The notes beneath the pieces are model-generated. The model was not told the DNA's origin. It made no database searches and worked only from the letters and a program-made list of their open reading frames with translations. Below are positions 10,093-19,091 of a stretch of 64,000 bases of DNA, in pieces. Location of the stretch: assembly GCA_021821045.1 (NCBI GenBank), contig JAKACW010000001.1:27198-91197 (forward strand), given 5' to 3'. A program made the translations under genes and the position numbers. The DNA comes from Pseudomonadota bacterium (GTDB taxonomy: Bacteria; Pseudomonadota; Gammaproteobacteria; JAADHS01). Numbering within the stretch: position 1 is the stretch's first letter; each line of letters begins with the position of its first letter.

Positions 10093-12177
10093 TCAATTCA
10101 TGGCAAAACGCGCGCCGCGGAGCGCGCTGACCAGGTCGTCGGCTTGGCCTCGGCGACTTTGGCACGCAATAAACCCGTCACGAATGCCGCTAATGCGCGA
10201 CCCTTGCCCGTTCGCAACGGGATAGGGGTTTGTCATACGGTCGAAACAGATCCAATCGCGGTTCCAGGATACGGGCAACCGCGCGCCGCGCGGCTCGGCG
10301 TCCTTAAACAGCAACACGACGATGGAGCGGTCATCGGCGCGATCGAAGCGCCAAGCTGTTGCAACATCCGCGCCGATGGATGGAAGGTTGCTCGCCGTTC
10401 GCGTCCCATCAAGAAGCCAAGCGAGTGCGGCAAACTGCACCGCCAACGGCTTGGGGCTGCCGTCATGCTCGAACAGAGAGTAGATGTTCGTGTTACCGAC
10501 ATAGCTAGCCGTATAGTGGAAAATCTTCGAGACACCCATTCCAAGTGTCTCGGCGACAGCGCGAACCAACTCGGTATTTTTGTCGTACCAATAGTCCGTG
10601 GCTAGGGGTTCCTTCTGCCAGGCCGGCACGGCATTGGCGTAAAAGGGGAAATTGTGTACGGCGATACCGGGCGCCCACAGTTCGTCGATGCCTTTTCTCG
10701 CGGCGAAATCACGCACCGGCGCGAGCAGCCGCGGCAAATGGTATGCGTTGACACCCAAGATATCGGCATAGGATGCCGGCATATGGTCGAACACCTCGCG
10801 AAAGGACTGATCGAGGCTATTCAAGATCACCTGCGCGGACGGATCCGCGCGCTTCACTGCCTCGTAACCGACCTTGTGCCACTGCGCATACTCCTTCATA
10901 TCGGTCCAGCAGTCGCGCTTGTACGACTTTTCGCGCACATCCCATATCTCATCGCCAATGGTCCAGTGCTTCACGCTGCCACGGTAGTGCTCGACCATGC
11001 GGCCAACGTAGCGGCCCCACAATTCGCGCCGCTTCTCCCTCGAATACTGTCGGGCCCACGTCGGTGTCTGGCACGGCTCAAGCGTGAACATCATTTCGAA
11101 GCCGTGCGCCTTGGCCAGTTCCACGTCGGCGTCGTACCAGAGAAACTTGCCTTGTTCTTTCTCCACCAAGCTCCAATAGTTCAGGCGCGCATTGGAGGTC
11201 AAGGTGGCAATCCAGCGGAACCCCAGGCCCGACAGCACCGTCAGCGACTCGGGCGCGATGGTCGCGTAGGCGCCAAAGCGGGCGAACTGAGGCGGAACGG
11301 ATCGCGCCGGCCTGAGATAGGCCAAGTGAACCTCGCTCAACGCATCGCCGCCGGCCCCCTGTTCAAGCGTCACACGGTAAAGACCAAAGTCAGATACGGG
11401 AAGCTCCACTTTTTCGACCAGGCCGGACTGGGGCTGGATGTTGAGCACCACGGGGACACTGGCTACCTCGGCGCCGTCAACCGCAAACACTCTGACCGTG
11501 TAGGACAGCGCCGCCATGGCATTGCCGCCGTTGTAGGCGCGCAAATTCACATAGGGAGTTGCACCGCTAAAGAATAGGTGGCCGGGCCTGTCCACGGCGA
11601 TACCGGCCACAGCCGCGGCTTCATCACGCGCGCCCGCTGCGGCGATGACCACATCGTCGAGCCAGAGGTGCCCCGGGCTTGAACTTCTCACGTTGATGCC
11701 CCAGTAAACACCCGTCGACGCTGCGGCCTGGAATGGCAGTCTCAAACGCGACCACTCCCTGCCGACACTGAAATGCCGCTCCGCAAGCACCTTGGCGGTG
11801 TCGTCGCCAATCCCGGCGGTCGTGATATACAACCGCCCGTCGCGACGGTCCTCGCTGCGCACCCAGACAGACAATTCGTACTGCTTTCTTTTGGCCGCCG
11901 CCACCGGGACGGCGCTGCGAAATCCGATACCATCGATCGTAACCGGCGCGGTCGAGTTGGCGAGGCGGGAGAATGGAATCTTGGCGCTGACCAGACCCTC
12001 GGTTTTAGTTGTCATATCCAGAGTCACGGCAGCGGGACCGGAAATATACCAGCGCTCAACGGCAAAGCGGTGATCGACCCCACCTTCGAATCCTCCGTTG
12101 TAGAAGAGGTTTTGGGCTGATGCCGCGTTACCCCATATATTTAAGAGCAGCAATAGCACGCCGATTAGAGCCGACAT
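10093..12177 (-). CDS. Secreted clan GH-A glycoside hydrolase (PslG/GH39-like) with N-terminal carbohydrate-binding region
   Basis: A signal peptide (MSALIGVLLLLLNIWGNAASA) leads a 694-residue protein. Residues ~25-180 begin LFYNGGFEGG and look like a carbohydrate-binding beta-sandwich. Residues ~290-620 look like a TIM barrel: GFRWIATL strand, FEMMFTLEP strand, then WTIGDEIWD, where Glu410 would be the acid/base in the position usually read as NE. ILGVNAYHL is a later barrel strand. PslG, a GH39 endoglycosidase in the Pseudomonas psl operon, is a similar arrangement. A role in trimming or releasing the exopolysaccharide in the periplasm is inferred. The nucleophile was not identified with confidence. 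Confidence 0.7.
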   Translation of the reverse strand: MSALIGVLLLLLNIWGNAASAQNLFYNGGFEGGVDHRFAVERWYISGPAAVTLDMTTKTEGLVSAKIPFSRLANSTAPVTIDGIGFRSAVPVAAAKRKQYELSVWVRSEDRRDGRLYITTAGIGDDTAKVLAERHFSVGREWSRLRLPFQAAASTGVYWGINVRSSSPGHLWLDDVVIAAAGARDEAAAVAGIAVDRPGHLFFSGATPYVNLRAYNGGNAMAALSYTVRVFAVDGAEVASVPVVLNIQPQSGLVEKVELPVSDFGLYRVTLEQGAGGDALSEVHLAYLRPARSVPPQFARFGAYATIAPESLTVLSGLGFRWIATLTSNARLNYWSLVEKEQGKFLWYDADVELAKAHGFEMMFTLEPCQTPTWARQYSREKRRELWGRYVGRMVEHYRGSVKHWTIGDEIWDVREKSYKRDCWTDMKEYAQWHKVGYEAVKRADPSAQVILNSLDQSFREVFDHMPASYADILGVNAYHLPRLLAPVRDFAARKGIDELWAPGIAVHNFPFYANAVPAWQKEPLATDYWYDKNTELVRAVAETLGMGVSKIFHYTASYVGNTNIYSLFEHDGSPKPLAVQFAALAWLLDGTRTASNLPSIGADVATAWRFDRADDRSIVVLLFKDAEPRGARLPVSWNRDWICFDRMTNPYPVANGQGSRISGIRDGFIACQSRRGQADDLVSALRGARFAMN

Positions 12178-12198
12178 TGGTTTGGTCCCACCCGGTGA

Positions 12199-12666
12199 CT
12201 AGCCAGACAACACTGGATCGGTGGCGACTGCGAAACCCGCTGGAACCACCGCGACGGGGCAGGTTGCGCCCTGGACCACGCTGCGGCACACGCTCCCCAT
12301 GAACAACTCGCCGACAACACCTCTACTAGAGGCGCCCAAAAGGATGTAGCCCGCCTTGAGACGCTGGGCATGTTCGAGAATCTTCTCCGCTGTCGCCCCT
12401 TGCACCAGCAAAGAGGTCACTGCAAGCCCCGAGTTAGCGAACTCTTGCCCCAGTTCGTTCAAGCGCCGGTGCTCCTCCCGATAGTGTCGCGCCTGGGCAT
12501 CGCGAACCGTGTCGGGCCCGGCCTCGTAGCCAACGAACTCCGGATCGGGCGCGGCCACATGAAGTAGCCAAACATGGCCGTTTAGGCGTGACGCCAACTC
12601 GCGGGCCGCGCGAACCACGCCATCGGTAACTGGCGAAAAATCGACCCCGACGACTATGGTTGTCAC
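12199..12666 (-). CDS. Universal stress protein (UspA family)
   Basis: This 155-residue single-domain protein starts MTTIVVGVDFSPVTDGVVRA, the typical first strand and ATP-contacting Asp of the Usp fold. It carries the nucleotide-binding loop as GASSRGVVGELFMGSV followed by CPVAVVPAG, close to the canonical G-x2-G-x9-G(S/T) pattern. Such proteins bind ATP and act in stress survival in the cytoplasm. Here it is the first gene of the leftward polysaccharide operon, 21 bp before the hydrolase gene, which is an unusual operon partner. A sigma70-like promoter lies ~60 bp upstream. Confidence 0.92.
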   Translation of the reverse strand: MTTIVVGVDFSPVTDGVVRAARELASRLNGHVWLLHVAAPDPEFVGYEAGPDTVRDAQARHYREEHRRLNELGQEFANSGLAVTSLLVQGATAEKILEHAQRLKAGYILLGASSRGVVGELFMGSVCRSVVQGATCPVAVVPAGFAVATDPVLSG

Positions 12667-12725
12667 TTAATGGACCCCTCTCACGCAAAAAATCCGCTAG
12701 GTCTTGGAACGACCTCGCGGCGGCG

Positions 12726-12755
12726 AGTTTAACCCAGCCGTTAGGCGGTTTCCAA
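12726..12755 (-). promoter_or_regulatory. Sigma70-like promoter for the usp-hydrolase-flippase-GT4-amidotransferase operon
   Basis: On the minus strand TTGGAA (12750-12755) is followed after 18 bp by TAAACT (12726-12731), about 60 bp before the usp ATG. Both hexamers are moderate matches to TTGACA/TATAAT. Found by eye. Confidence 0.4.
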
Positions 12756-12831
12756 GCGTTTCGCCGACGCAACACGGCGGTCAGGACGCACCGCAAAAAG
12801 TGGGGCGCAGATTGCCGCGACGAGCGATTTT

Positions 12832-12854
12832 CTGTCACATTCCTCTGGGATACT
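12832..12854 (+). promoter_or_regulatory. Possible PhoB half-site and -10 for the MBOAT gene
   Basis: A perfect CTGTCAC half-site (12832-12838) is followed after 10 bp by GATACT (12849-12854), upstream of the rightward acyltransferase gene at 12937. The partner half-site is poor on either side, so this is the weakest of the Pho-like promoters. The rest of the 270-bp divergent gap with usp shows nothing else clear. Confidence 0.25.
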
Positions 12855-12936
12855 ATATGGTCTTTGTCATTATCGCCTGCCGCGATGGGCACCCAAGCCT
12901 CGTGACGACCGGGGTGCCACAGACTCGAACTGAACC

Positions 12937-14607
12937 ATGCTATTTAATTCACCCGAATTTGCGATCTTCTTCCTGATCATTTTCTTCGCCTATTGGTCCT
13001 TGCGGAAGAGGCTAACCCCGCAGAATCACCTGTTGCTCGTGGCCAGCTACGTATTCTACGGTTGGTGGGACGTCCGGTTTCTGTTCCTCATCGTCCTTAC
13101 CACCGTCATAGACTACTGCGCTGCACTGTTGATCGACAGAGGCGCCCTCACGGTGCGGCAGCGCGTCTCCGCAAGTACATTTCTGATCGTCTGCGCGCTG
13201 CTATTCGTGGTGCCGCAATGGCAAGCTCTGTGGCTCACCCGGGAGGGCTTGGCGTATTCGCTGCATGTCGACTGGAGCATGCTGTTCGATAACCCTTTCG
13301 GGTGGAAAGTTCTTGGCGCCACTCTTACCGCCATCGCACTTGGCAATGCGGTCTATCCCTTCGTGCGCAACCTTTCCGAAGGCGCGCTGCGTAAGCTCAT
13401 CGTAACGGCTAGCATCGTCGCGAACCTGACGATATTGGGCTTTTTCAAATATTTCAATTTCTTCGCCGACAGCTTTGCGGAACTGTATGTGCGAATCCTC
13501 GGCGTTCAGCCCGACTGGGTCACACTTAACATCGTGCTGCCCGTGGGAATTTCCTTTTACACCTTTCAGACCATGAGCTACACCATCGATGTCTACCGCC
13601 GCGACATGAAGGCGACGGACAGACTAAGTGAGTTTGCGACCTATCTGGCGTTCTTTCCCCAACTGGTCGCCGGCCCCATCGAACGGGGCGCTCATCTGTT
13701 GCCCCAGTTCCAACGTCCGCGCCATTGGCCCTCACGGGAGCAAATTCGCGAAGGGGTTTGGCTCATTTTCTGGGGCTTATTCAAGAAGCTTGTCATCGCC
13801 GACAATATGGCGACCATCGTCAATCGCAGCTTCGAGCCGTTCGATAGTCTCTCGTCAACGGTCGCGCCCACTGACGGGCTGACTTTGCTCGTCGCGCTCT
13901 ACGCCTTTGCGCTGCAGATATACTGCGATTTCTCCGGCTACAGCGACATCGCCCGCGGGACTGGAAAGTTGCTCGGCTTCGACATCATGGTGAATTTCAG
14001 GCTGCCCTACTTCGCCACCAGTCCGTCCTCGTTTTGGCGCCGCTGGCACATCAGCCTGTCGACCTGGTTGCGGGACTACCTATACATTCCCCTCGGCGGG
14101 AATCGCGGCAGCCCCTGGATGACCTATCGCAATTTAACGCTGACAATGGTGTTGGGCGGACTGTGGCACGGCGCGGCATGGAACTTCGCCTTGTGGGGAC
14201 TTTATCACGGACTGCTCCTGAGCGTTTACCGAGCGCTGAATCTACGGACCGAACGGGGCGCGTACCGCTGGTGGACCCTCGGTGCGATGGGCCTGCTCAT
14301 GTTTCATTTCACCTGCATCGGTTGGCTGTTGTTTCGCGCCCAGAACGTCGAAACCATCGGCATCTTTCTGGAAAGCATCATTCTGCATCCTGTTGCTTCC
14401 GGTCAGACCTTCAGCGATCTCAAGGACATCTTGTTTTACGGTTGGTTTCTGCTGCTGTTTCAGGTCATCCAAGAAAGAACAAACGATTTGAACCCAATGC
14501 GCAGGTGGCACTGGTTTTGGCGCCTCAACGTGTGGCTGTACATCCTGATGTCGTTGTGGACGCTATCCAGCGCGGGCGGGCAAGAATTCATCTATTTCGC
14601 ATTTTGA
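12937..14607 (+). CDS. MBOAT-family O-acyltransferase (AlgI-like)
   Basis: The 556-residue polytopic protein starts MLFNSPEFAIFFLIIFFAYW, the standard start of AlgI-like proteins, and has about ten or more membrane spans. The conserved region includes GISFYTFQTMSYTIDVYR, FFPQLVAGPIERGAHLLPQF, FSGYSDIARG and LWHGAAWNFALWGLYHG, where His411 is the expected catalytic residue. AlgI-like MBOATs move acyl groups, usually acetyl, across the inner membrane for transfer to exopolysaccharide in the periplasm. Four bases separate it from the following SGNH gene, so the two form an acylation pair like AlgI with AlgJ/AlgX. Confidence 0.95.
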   Translation: MLFNSPEFAIFFLIIFFAYWSLRKRLTPQNHLLLVASYVFYGWWDVRFLFLIVLTTVIDYCAALLIDRGALTVRQRVSASTFLIVCALLFVVPQWQALWLTREGLAYSLHVDWSMLFDNPFGWKVLGATLTAIALGNAVYPFVRNLSEGALRKLIVTASIVANLTILGFFKYFNFFADSFAELYVRILGVQPDWVTLNIVLPVGISFYTFQTMSYTIDVYRRDMKATDRLSEFATYLAFFPQLVAGPIERGAHLLPQFQRPRHWPSREQIREGVWLIFWGLFKKLVIADNMATIVNRSFEPFDSLSSTVAPTDGLTLLVALYAFALQIYCDFSGYSDIARGTGKLLGFDIMVNFRLPYFATSPSSFWRRWHISLSTWLRDYLYIPLGGNRGSPWMTYRNLTLTMVLGGLWHGAAWNFALWGLYHGLLLSVYRALNLRTERGAYRWWTLGAMGLLMFHFTCIGWLLFRAQNVETIGIFLESIILHPVASGQTFSDLKDILFYGWFLLLFQVIQERTNDLNPMRRWHWFWRLNVWLYILMSLWTLSSAGGQEFIYFAF

Positions 14608-14611
14608 CGAT

Positions 14612-15700
14612 ATGGCCATATCATCATTAATACGCAACCTTAGTCGCCCGGGAGTATTCGTGCTTGTAGCTGTCGCGTGGACATTGGTGGCGGCCGAGCT
14701 GTTTCTGCGAGCCTTTGCGCCGGTGCCCATGCTGCCGCGGTTCGTCGAACCGACCTATTATGGCGTTCGCGGCAATTCCCCCGACATGCAATTCTTGCAT
14801 CGGACGCGGGACTACGAGATCCAAATTCGCATCAATAAACAAGGCATGCGCGCCGATCGTGAGTTCACTTACGAAAAGCCGCCGGGGGTTACTCGCATTG
14901 TAGTACTGGGAGATTCGTTCGGTCTCGGCTATGAGGTGGACTTGCAGAACACCTTTCTCAGCCGGATGGAACAGCGCTTGACGGCAGCGGGGCGAAAAGT
15001 CGAAGTCATCAATCTCAGCGTGTCGGGGCATGGCACGGCGGAGGAACTCCTGGTTCTGCAAAACGAGGGCCTAAGATACTTCCCCGATCTTGTGCTGTTG
15101 GTGTGGCACGAGACGGACTATCAGAACAATGCGGAATCAAGACTTTTTCGACTGGACGAGCGGGGGCGATTGGTGCGAGAGGCGCAGTCCTACCTGCCGG
15201 CCGAAGCCATTCGCGCGTTTTTGGCCAGGATCCCCGGTTACCAGTGGCTCTCGACCCACAGCCAGGCCTTCACGTTTTTGCGCGAAAAAGGCGCAAGCTG
15301 GTACAAAATCGTCACGCGATTTCTTAGCGGCAGTCAGCGCTACCCCGCCCTGGACGAGATAAACGTCGCGCAAGTCGAGTACCCGCCCGTCGTTCCAGAG
15401 GGTGAAAAACGCCTGGCTCTGGCGCTGCTGCAGCGTATAAAAGAGGAAAGCACGACTAATGGCGCAGCCCTACTCATACTTGACGTCCCTGTGCGCATCT
15501 CGCGAAGCGAGTTCTATTCTTCCTTTCCCCGGGGGGATGAAGGCGCGCCACTTTACTTCAACGTCGTGAACCCCATCCCGGTGTTCGAACAACATGAGGG
15601 CGAACTTCTTTACTGGGAACAGTCCCACGGTCATTTCACCCCGCTGGCCTGCCGTTTGGTGGGCGAGGAGCTGGCGACGGCCATCCTGACAGTGCTGTAG
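14612..15700 (+). CDS. Membrane-anchored SGNH hydrolase-like acyltransferase partner (AlgJ/AlgX-like)
   Basis: An N-terminal membrane anchor (residues ~12-33) precedes an SGNH fold with the nucleophile block VVLGDSFGLGYEV (Gly100-Asp-Ser102) and an HGTAEE loop. The C-terminal block reads SHGHFTPLACRLVGEELA; His341 fits the catalytic base, but the residue three positions before it, normally Asp in the DxxH motif, is Ser338. It would act in the periplasm on the growing or exported polymer. The 4-bp gap after the MBOAT gene supports one transcript and a shared job in polysaccharide O-acylation. The missing Asp leaves enzymatic mechanism open. Confidence 0.8.
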   Translation: MAISSLIRNLSRPGVFVLVAVAWTLVAAELFLRAFAPVPMLPRFVEPTYYGVRGNSPDMQFLHRTRDYEIQIRINKQGMRADREFTYEKPPGVTRIVVLGDSFGLGYEVDLQNTFLSRMEQRLTAAGRKVEVINLSVSGHGTAEELLVLQNEGLRYFPDLVLLVWHETDYQNNAESRLFRLDERGRLVREAQSYLPAEAIRAFLARIPGYQWLSTHSQAFTFLREKGASWYKIVTRFLSGSQRYPALDEINVAQVEYPPVVPEGEKRLALALLQRIKEESTTNGAALLILDVPVRISRSEFYSSFPRGDEGAPLYFNVVNPIPVFEQHEGELLYWEQSHGHFTPLACRLVGEELATAILTVL

Positions 15701-15712
15701 AAGCAAAGAAGC

Positions 15713-16897
15713 TTATTTGCCAACGCCGATTGCTTGAAACGCGCCGCTGCTGATTGTTCCGGTGCTCAGGCCCAGCAGATAGGCAATGCGCTTGCTCGCC
15801 AAGCCGTCGCCGTAGGGGTTGTGCGCCGTGCTCATTTTTTCGTAAACCGCGGGATCCGAAAGCAGTTCTTCCACGTTGGAGATGATTCGCGCGCGATCCG
15901 TACCCACCAGGCGAACCGTTCCCGCGTCGACCGCTTCCGGGCGCTCGGTGACGTCCCGCATAACCAGCACCGGCTTCCCCAAAGATGGCGCCTCCTCTTG
16001 CACCCCGCCGGAGTCGGTCAATATCAAATCCGATTGATCCATCAGCCATACGAACGGCGCGTAGTCCAGCGGACTGATCAGGTGAACGTTCTCCAGACCA
16101 CCTAGTACGTCGTTGACCGGCTTCTGCACATTGGGATTGAGGTGCACGGGATAAATAAAATCCCAGTCTCTGTAGTTGTGGGCGAGATGACGTATGGCTT
16201 GGCACAAGTCCTTAAACCCTTGACCGAAGTTCTCACGCCGGTGGCCGGTGATGAGGATCAGTTTGCGCTGCGGATCGCGAATCGTCGCCACGAGTTCGGC
16301 CCCGAGCAAGTCCGTCCAAGTCGTTTCATCGTATGCCGCGACTTGGCCACGAACGTGAAACAGCGCGTCGATGACCGTGTTTCCCGTCACCCAGATTTTT
16401 TCCAGCGGGATGTTTTCCTTGAGCAGGTTGTTCATGGACCTGTCGGTCGGCGCGAAGTGATAGTCCGCGACCCGGCTCACCATGGCACGATTGGCCTCTT
16501 CCGGGAAAGGCGCCCACAGATTGTGAGTGCGCAACCCCGCCTCCACGTGCCCGATGGGTACGCGCTCATAGAACGCTGCCAGTGCGCCGGCCAAACACGT
16601 TGTCGTGTCGCCCTGAACCAGCACAATGTCAGGGCGCTCGCTGCGCAAGACATCGCGCAGGCCAAGCAAAGCCCGGGAGGTGACATCGAAGAGATCCTGT
16701 CCCGGCGCCATGATGTTCAGATCGTGATGCGGCGTGATATCGAAAAGGTTCAACACCTGGTCCAACATCTGCCGGTGCTGCGCCGTAACGCAGACTCGCG
16801 ATTCGAACGCGGGATCCGCATCCAACGCCTTCACCACCGGCGCGAGCTTGATGGCCTCGGGCCGCGTACCGAAAATGGACAGAACCCGTACGGTCAC
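15713..16897 (-). CDS. wecB: UDP-N-acetylglucosamine 2-epimerase (non-hydrolysing)
   Basis: The 394-residue protein begins [22 protein letters not shown], the family signature, and has [29 protein letters not shown] and the late [27 protein letters not shown] segment that binds UDP. It converts UDP-GlcNAc to UDP-ManNAc in the cytoplasm. The start overlaps the stop of wecC by 4 bp, and the two enzymes act in sequence, giving UDP-ManNAcA as a polysaccharide building block. Length and motifs are normal. Confidence 0.96.
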   Translation of the reverse strand: MTVRVLSIFGTRPEAIKLAPVVKALDADPAFESRVCVTAQHRQMLDQVLNLFDITPHHDLNIMAPGQDLFDVTSRALLGLRDVLRSERPDIVLVQGDTTTCLAGALAAFYERVPIGHVEAGLRTHNLWAPFPEEANRAMVSRVADYHFAPTDRSMNNLLKENIPLEKIWVTGNTVIDALFHVRGQVAAYDETTWTDLLGAELVATIRDPQRKLILITGHRRENFGQGFKDLCQAIRHLAHNYRDWDFIYPVHLNPNVQKPVNDVLGGLENVHLISPLDYAPFVWLMDQSDLILTDSGGVQEEAPSLGKPVLVMRDVTERPEAVDAGTVRLVGTDRARIISNVEELLSDPAVYEKMSTAHNPYGDGLASKRIAYLLGLSTGTISSGAFQAIGVGK

Positions 16898-18099
16898 TGA
16901 ATTATTCCGCGGGTGTCGATGAGGATTTTTTCTTTAAGCTCTGCGGCTTTGAGCTTGCGAAACGGCTTGTGGTCCACGAGCAACAGCAGAATGTCCGCCT
17001 TTTTGATCACTTCGTGGTGGGGAAGCAAAGGAATCTCTGGGTGCTCCTCCAGATTCGGCTCGCTCACCAGAATCTCGCCCACACCGTCGCGAATCAATTG
17101 TTGAACAATGTGCAATGCCGGCGATTCCCGCAGGTCGTCGACATCCGCTTTAAACGCCAGCCCCAGGCAACCGATGGTCGGGCGGTGAAACTTCGCCGCA
17201 ACCCGTTTGACTTTATCGACTACCCAGCCGGGTTTGGCGTCGTTAACCTCGCGCGCCGTGCGCACCAGTCGCGCCAGATCCGGCGCCCCGGCGACGATGA
17301 ACCACGGATCAACCGCGATACAGTGGCCGCCCACCCCCGGTCCGGGCTGCAGGATATTCACCCGGGGATGGCGGTTGGCGAGACTGATCAGCTCGCCCAC
17401 GTTGATCTCTTCCTTGTCGCAGATGAGGGACATCTCATTGGCAAAGGCGATATTGACGTCGCGAAACGCATTCTCGGTGAGCTTCGCGAGCTCGGCCGTT
17501 CTGGCGTTCGTGGCAATGACGTCACCGCGCACGAAGGACTCATAGAACTCAACCGCTTTGGCGGTTGACGCCTCGTTGATGCCACCGACCAAACGATCGT
17601 TTTCGATCAATTCGACCAAAATACGCCCCGGCAGCACGCGCTCCGGACAGTGGGCGACAAAGACGTCCTCATCGACGTCATGCCCCGCCTCGCGAAGAAT
17701 ACGCGCCACGACGTTTTCGGTCGTGCCGACGGGACTGGTGGATTCGAGAATGACCAAGTTGCCCGCTTTAACGTAAGGCGCAATGCGCTTGGTGGCCTCT
17801 TCAATGTAAGAGACATCCGGCTGATGGCCCTCCCGGAAGGGCGTGGGTACAGCGATGATGAACACATCCGCTTCACATGGCTCGAGGCCGGCGGTCAAAT
17901 TGCCCGATTGCACGGCCGACTTGACGAGAATATCCAGGTCCGGCTCGACGATGTGGATCCCGCCACGGTTGATCGTATCAACAACTCTTTGCGATACATC
18001 ATAGCCATAGACGGAAAAACCTTTAGTTCCAAGCAATGAGGCCGTGGGAAGCCCTATGTACCCTAACCCCACAACACAGACTTTTTTGTTTGCACTCAT
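16894..18099 (-). CDS. wecC: UDP-N-acetyl-D-mannosamine dehydrogenase
   Basis: The 401-residue protein begins with an NAD-binding Rossmann motif, [18 protein letters not shown]. Further signatures are [24 protein letters not shown], the central [15 protein letters not shown] helix and [15 protein letters not shown], which contains the catalytic Cys of the UDP-sugar dehydrogenase family. It oxidises UDP-ManNAc to UDP-ManNAcA using two NAD+. ATG 18099 is chosen; a GTG two codons upstream is also open. A Pho-like promoter lies about 100 bp upstream. Confidence 0.95.
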   Translation of the reverse strand: MSANKKVCVVGLGYIGLPTASLLGTKGFSVYGYDVSQRVVDTINRGGIHIVEPDLDILVKSAVQSGNLTAGLEPCEADVFIIAVPTPFREGHQPDVSYIEEATKRIAPYVKAGNLVILESTSPVGTTENVVARILREAGHDVDEDVFVAHCPERVLPGRILVELIENDRLVGGINEASTAKAVEFYESFVRGDVIATNARTAELAKLTENAFRDVNIAFANEMSLICDKEEINVGELISLANRHPRVNILQPGPGVGGHCIAVDPWFIVAGAPDLARLVRTAREVNDAKPGWVVDKVKRVAAKFHRPTIGCLGLAFKADVDDLRESPALHIVQQLIRDGVGEILVSEPNLEEHPEIPLLPHHEVIKKADILLLLVDHKPFRKLKAAELKEKILIDTRGIIQ

Positions 18100-18192
18100 T
18101 TGCACGCACCGTTGTTTGCCCAGAGACCGGCCCTTTCGCGATCTGGTTCGTTCGCAAATACGAACTCGTCAGAGCGGATGTCACCACGATCA

Positions 18193-18226
18193 ATCCTAAT
18201 CTTGATTTATAACAATTGTGTGACCG
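18193..18226 (-). promoter_or_regulatory. Putative PhoB box and -10 upstream of wecC-wecB
   Basis: On the minus strand the 18-mer CGGTCACACAATTGTTAT (18209-18226) gives two half-sites with an 11-bp period, CGGTCAC (6/7) and TTGTTAT (5/7). After exactly 10 bp comes TAGGAT (18193-18198) as a -10. This is the spacing of PhoB-dependent promoters. It lies between the kinase stop and wecC, so wecCB could be transcribed separately from the export operon. Confidence 0.5.
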
Positions 18227-18236
18227 CTGGCTGCAG

Positions 18237-19067
18237 TCACTTCTTTTTGCGAGCGCCTTCGGGACTTCTGTTCAGAACCGTGCCGAGGATGGGCACGGTG
18301 CCAATGAGACCCATTGCTTTGTTGAGGTCCTTGTGCCGCGTCTTCCCCTCGCATACCACCAATAATGCGGCATCGATGTACGGCGCAAACATGATGGTCT
18401 CGTCGCCCTCGAGCACGGGCGGAACATCGAATATGATGATTCTCTTGGCGTAGCGGGACTTCATTTCGTCGACCAATCCCACCATCCGGGGCGAGGACAA
18501 CAACTCGGACGCCCCGGTGATGCTGTCCCTGCCGGGCAGGAATACGAAACGCGCGATTTCCGGATTGACCAAAATCCGATCCAAGGAGACGTTGTCCAGC
18601 AGATAGTCGCGAAGGCCAAACTCCGGGGTGTAGTCGAAATAGCGGTGCACGCTGGGCGAACGGAGGTTAAGATCCACCAGCAAGACAGTGTGGTTGACCT
18701 CTTTGGCCATACTTAGGGCGAGATTGATCGCCGTCAACGTAGTGCCTTCAGCGCTGTGCGGGCTGGTTACAGCGAGTGTCGTCCATTCATGTTCCGCCAT
18801 GCGCTGTAACACTTGCGTACGAAGCACCTTGTACGCCGTCGTCGCTTCGTGACCGGGGTCGTTGACAATGATTCGATTCCTGGTCAGCACGGCGTCCGCC
18901 ACCTTGATCTTGCGCGTTTTTGAATAAACGATTCCCTCAGCGCGCTCCTGCTCACCCGACACTTCGACGGCAAGAGGACCGCTGAAACTTCTGGTCTCAC
19001 GCAATGCGGCGACCTGGCGGTCCTCACGCGCTCTCTTCAGCGTCTCTTTGATAGGTTCCATATTCAT
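18237..19067 (-). CDS. XrtA-type CpsD/CapB-like tyrosine autokinase homologue with degenerate P-loop
   Basis: The 276-residue cytoplasmic protein matches the P-loop kinase partner of Wzz-like proteins: AYKVLRTQVLQRM helix, TAINLALSMAKEVNHTVLLVD, SELLSSPRM and the Walker B strand IIIFDVPP (Asp214). The Walker A loop, however, reads PHSAEGTTLT (103-112), so the nucleotide-binding Lys of GxGK(S/T) is Thr109. Walker A' reads VDLNLR, with Asn134 replacing the usual second Asp. The tail ends in ARKKK with no tyrosine cluster. It follows the chain-length gene by 24 bp and has a clear GGAG ribosome site. It may be a catalytically weak or scaffold protein in control of chain length. Confidence 0.85.
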   Translation of the reverse strand: MNMEPIKETLKRAREDRQVAALRETRSFSGPLAVEVSGEQERAEGIVYSKTRKIKVADAVLTRNRIIVNDPGHEATTAYKVLRTQVLQRMAEHEWTTLAVTSPHSAEGTTLTAINLALSMAKEVNHTVLLVDLNLRSPSVHRYFDYTPEFGLRDYLLDNVSLDRILVNPEIARFVFLPGRDSITGASELLSSPRMVGLVDEMKSRYAKRIIIFDVPPVLEGDETIMFAPYIDAALLVVCEGKTRHKDLNKAMGLIGTVPILGTVLNRSPEGARKKK

Positions 19068-19091
19068 TTCGTGCTCCGAAAACGGACCGTC

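Noticed and set aside
12937..15700. Alginate biosynthesis genes algI-algJ proper
   Set aside because: Only the acylation pair is present; no alginate synthase, epimerase or GDP-mannose dehydrogenase is in the window.
15713..18099. wecB-wecC as part of an enterobacterial common antigen locus
   Set aside because: No other wec genes are nearby and the neighbours are exopolysaccharide export and modification genes.
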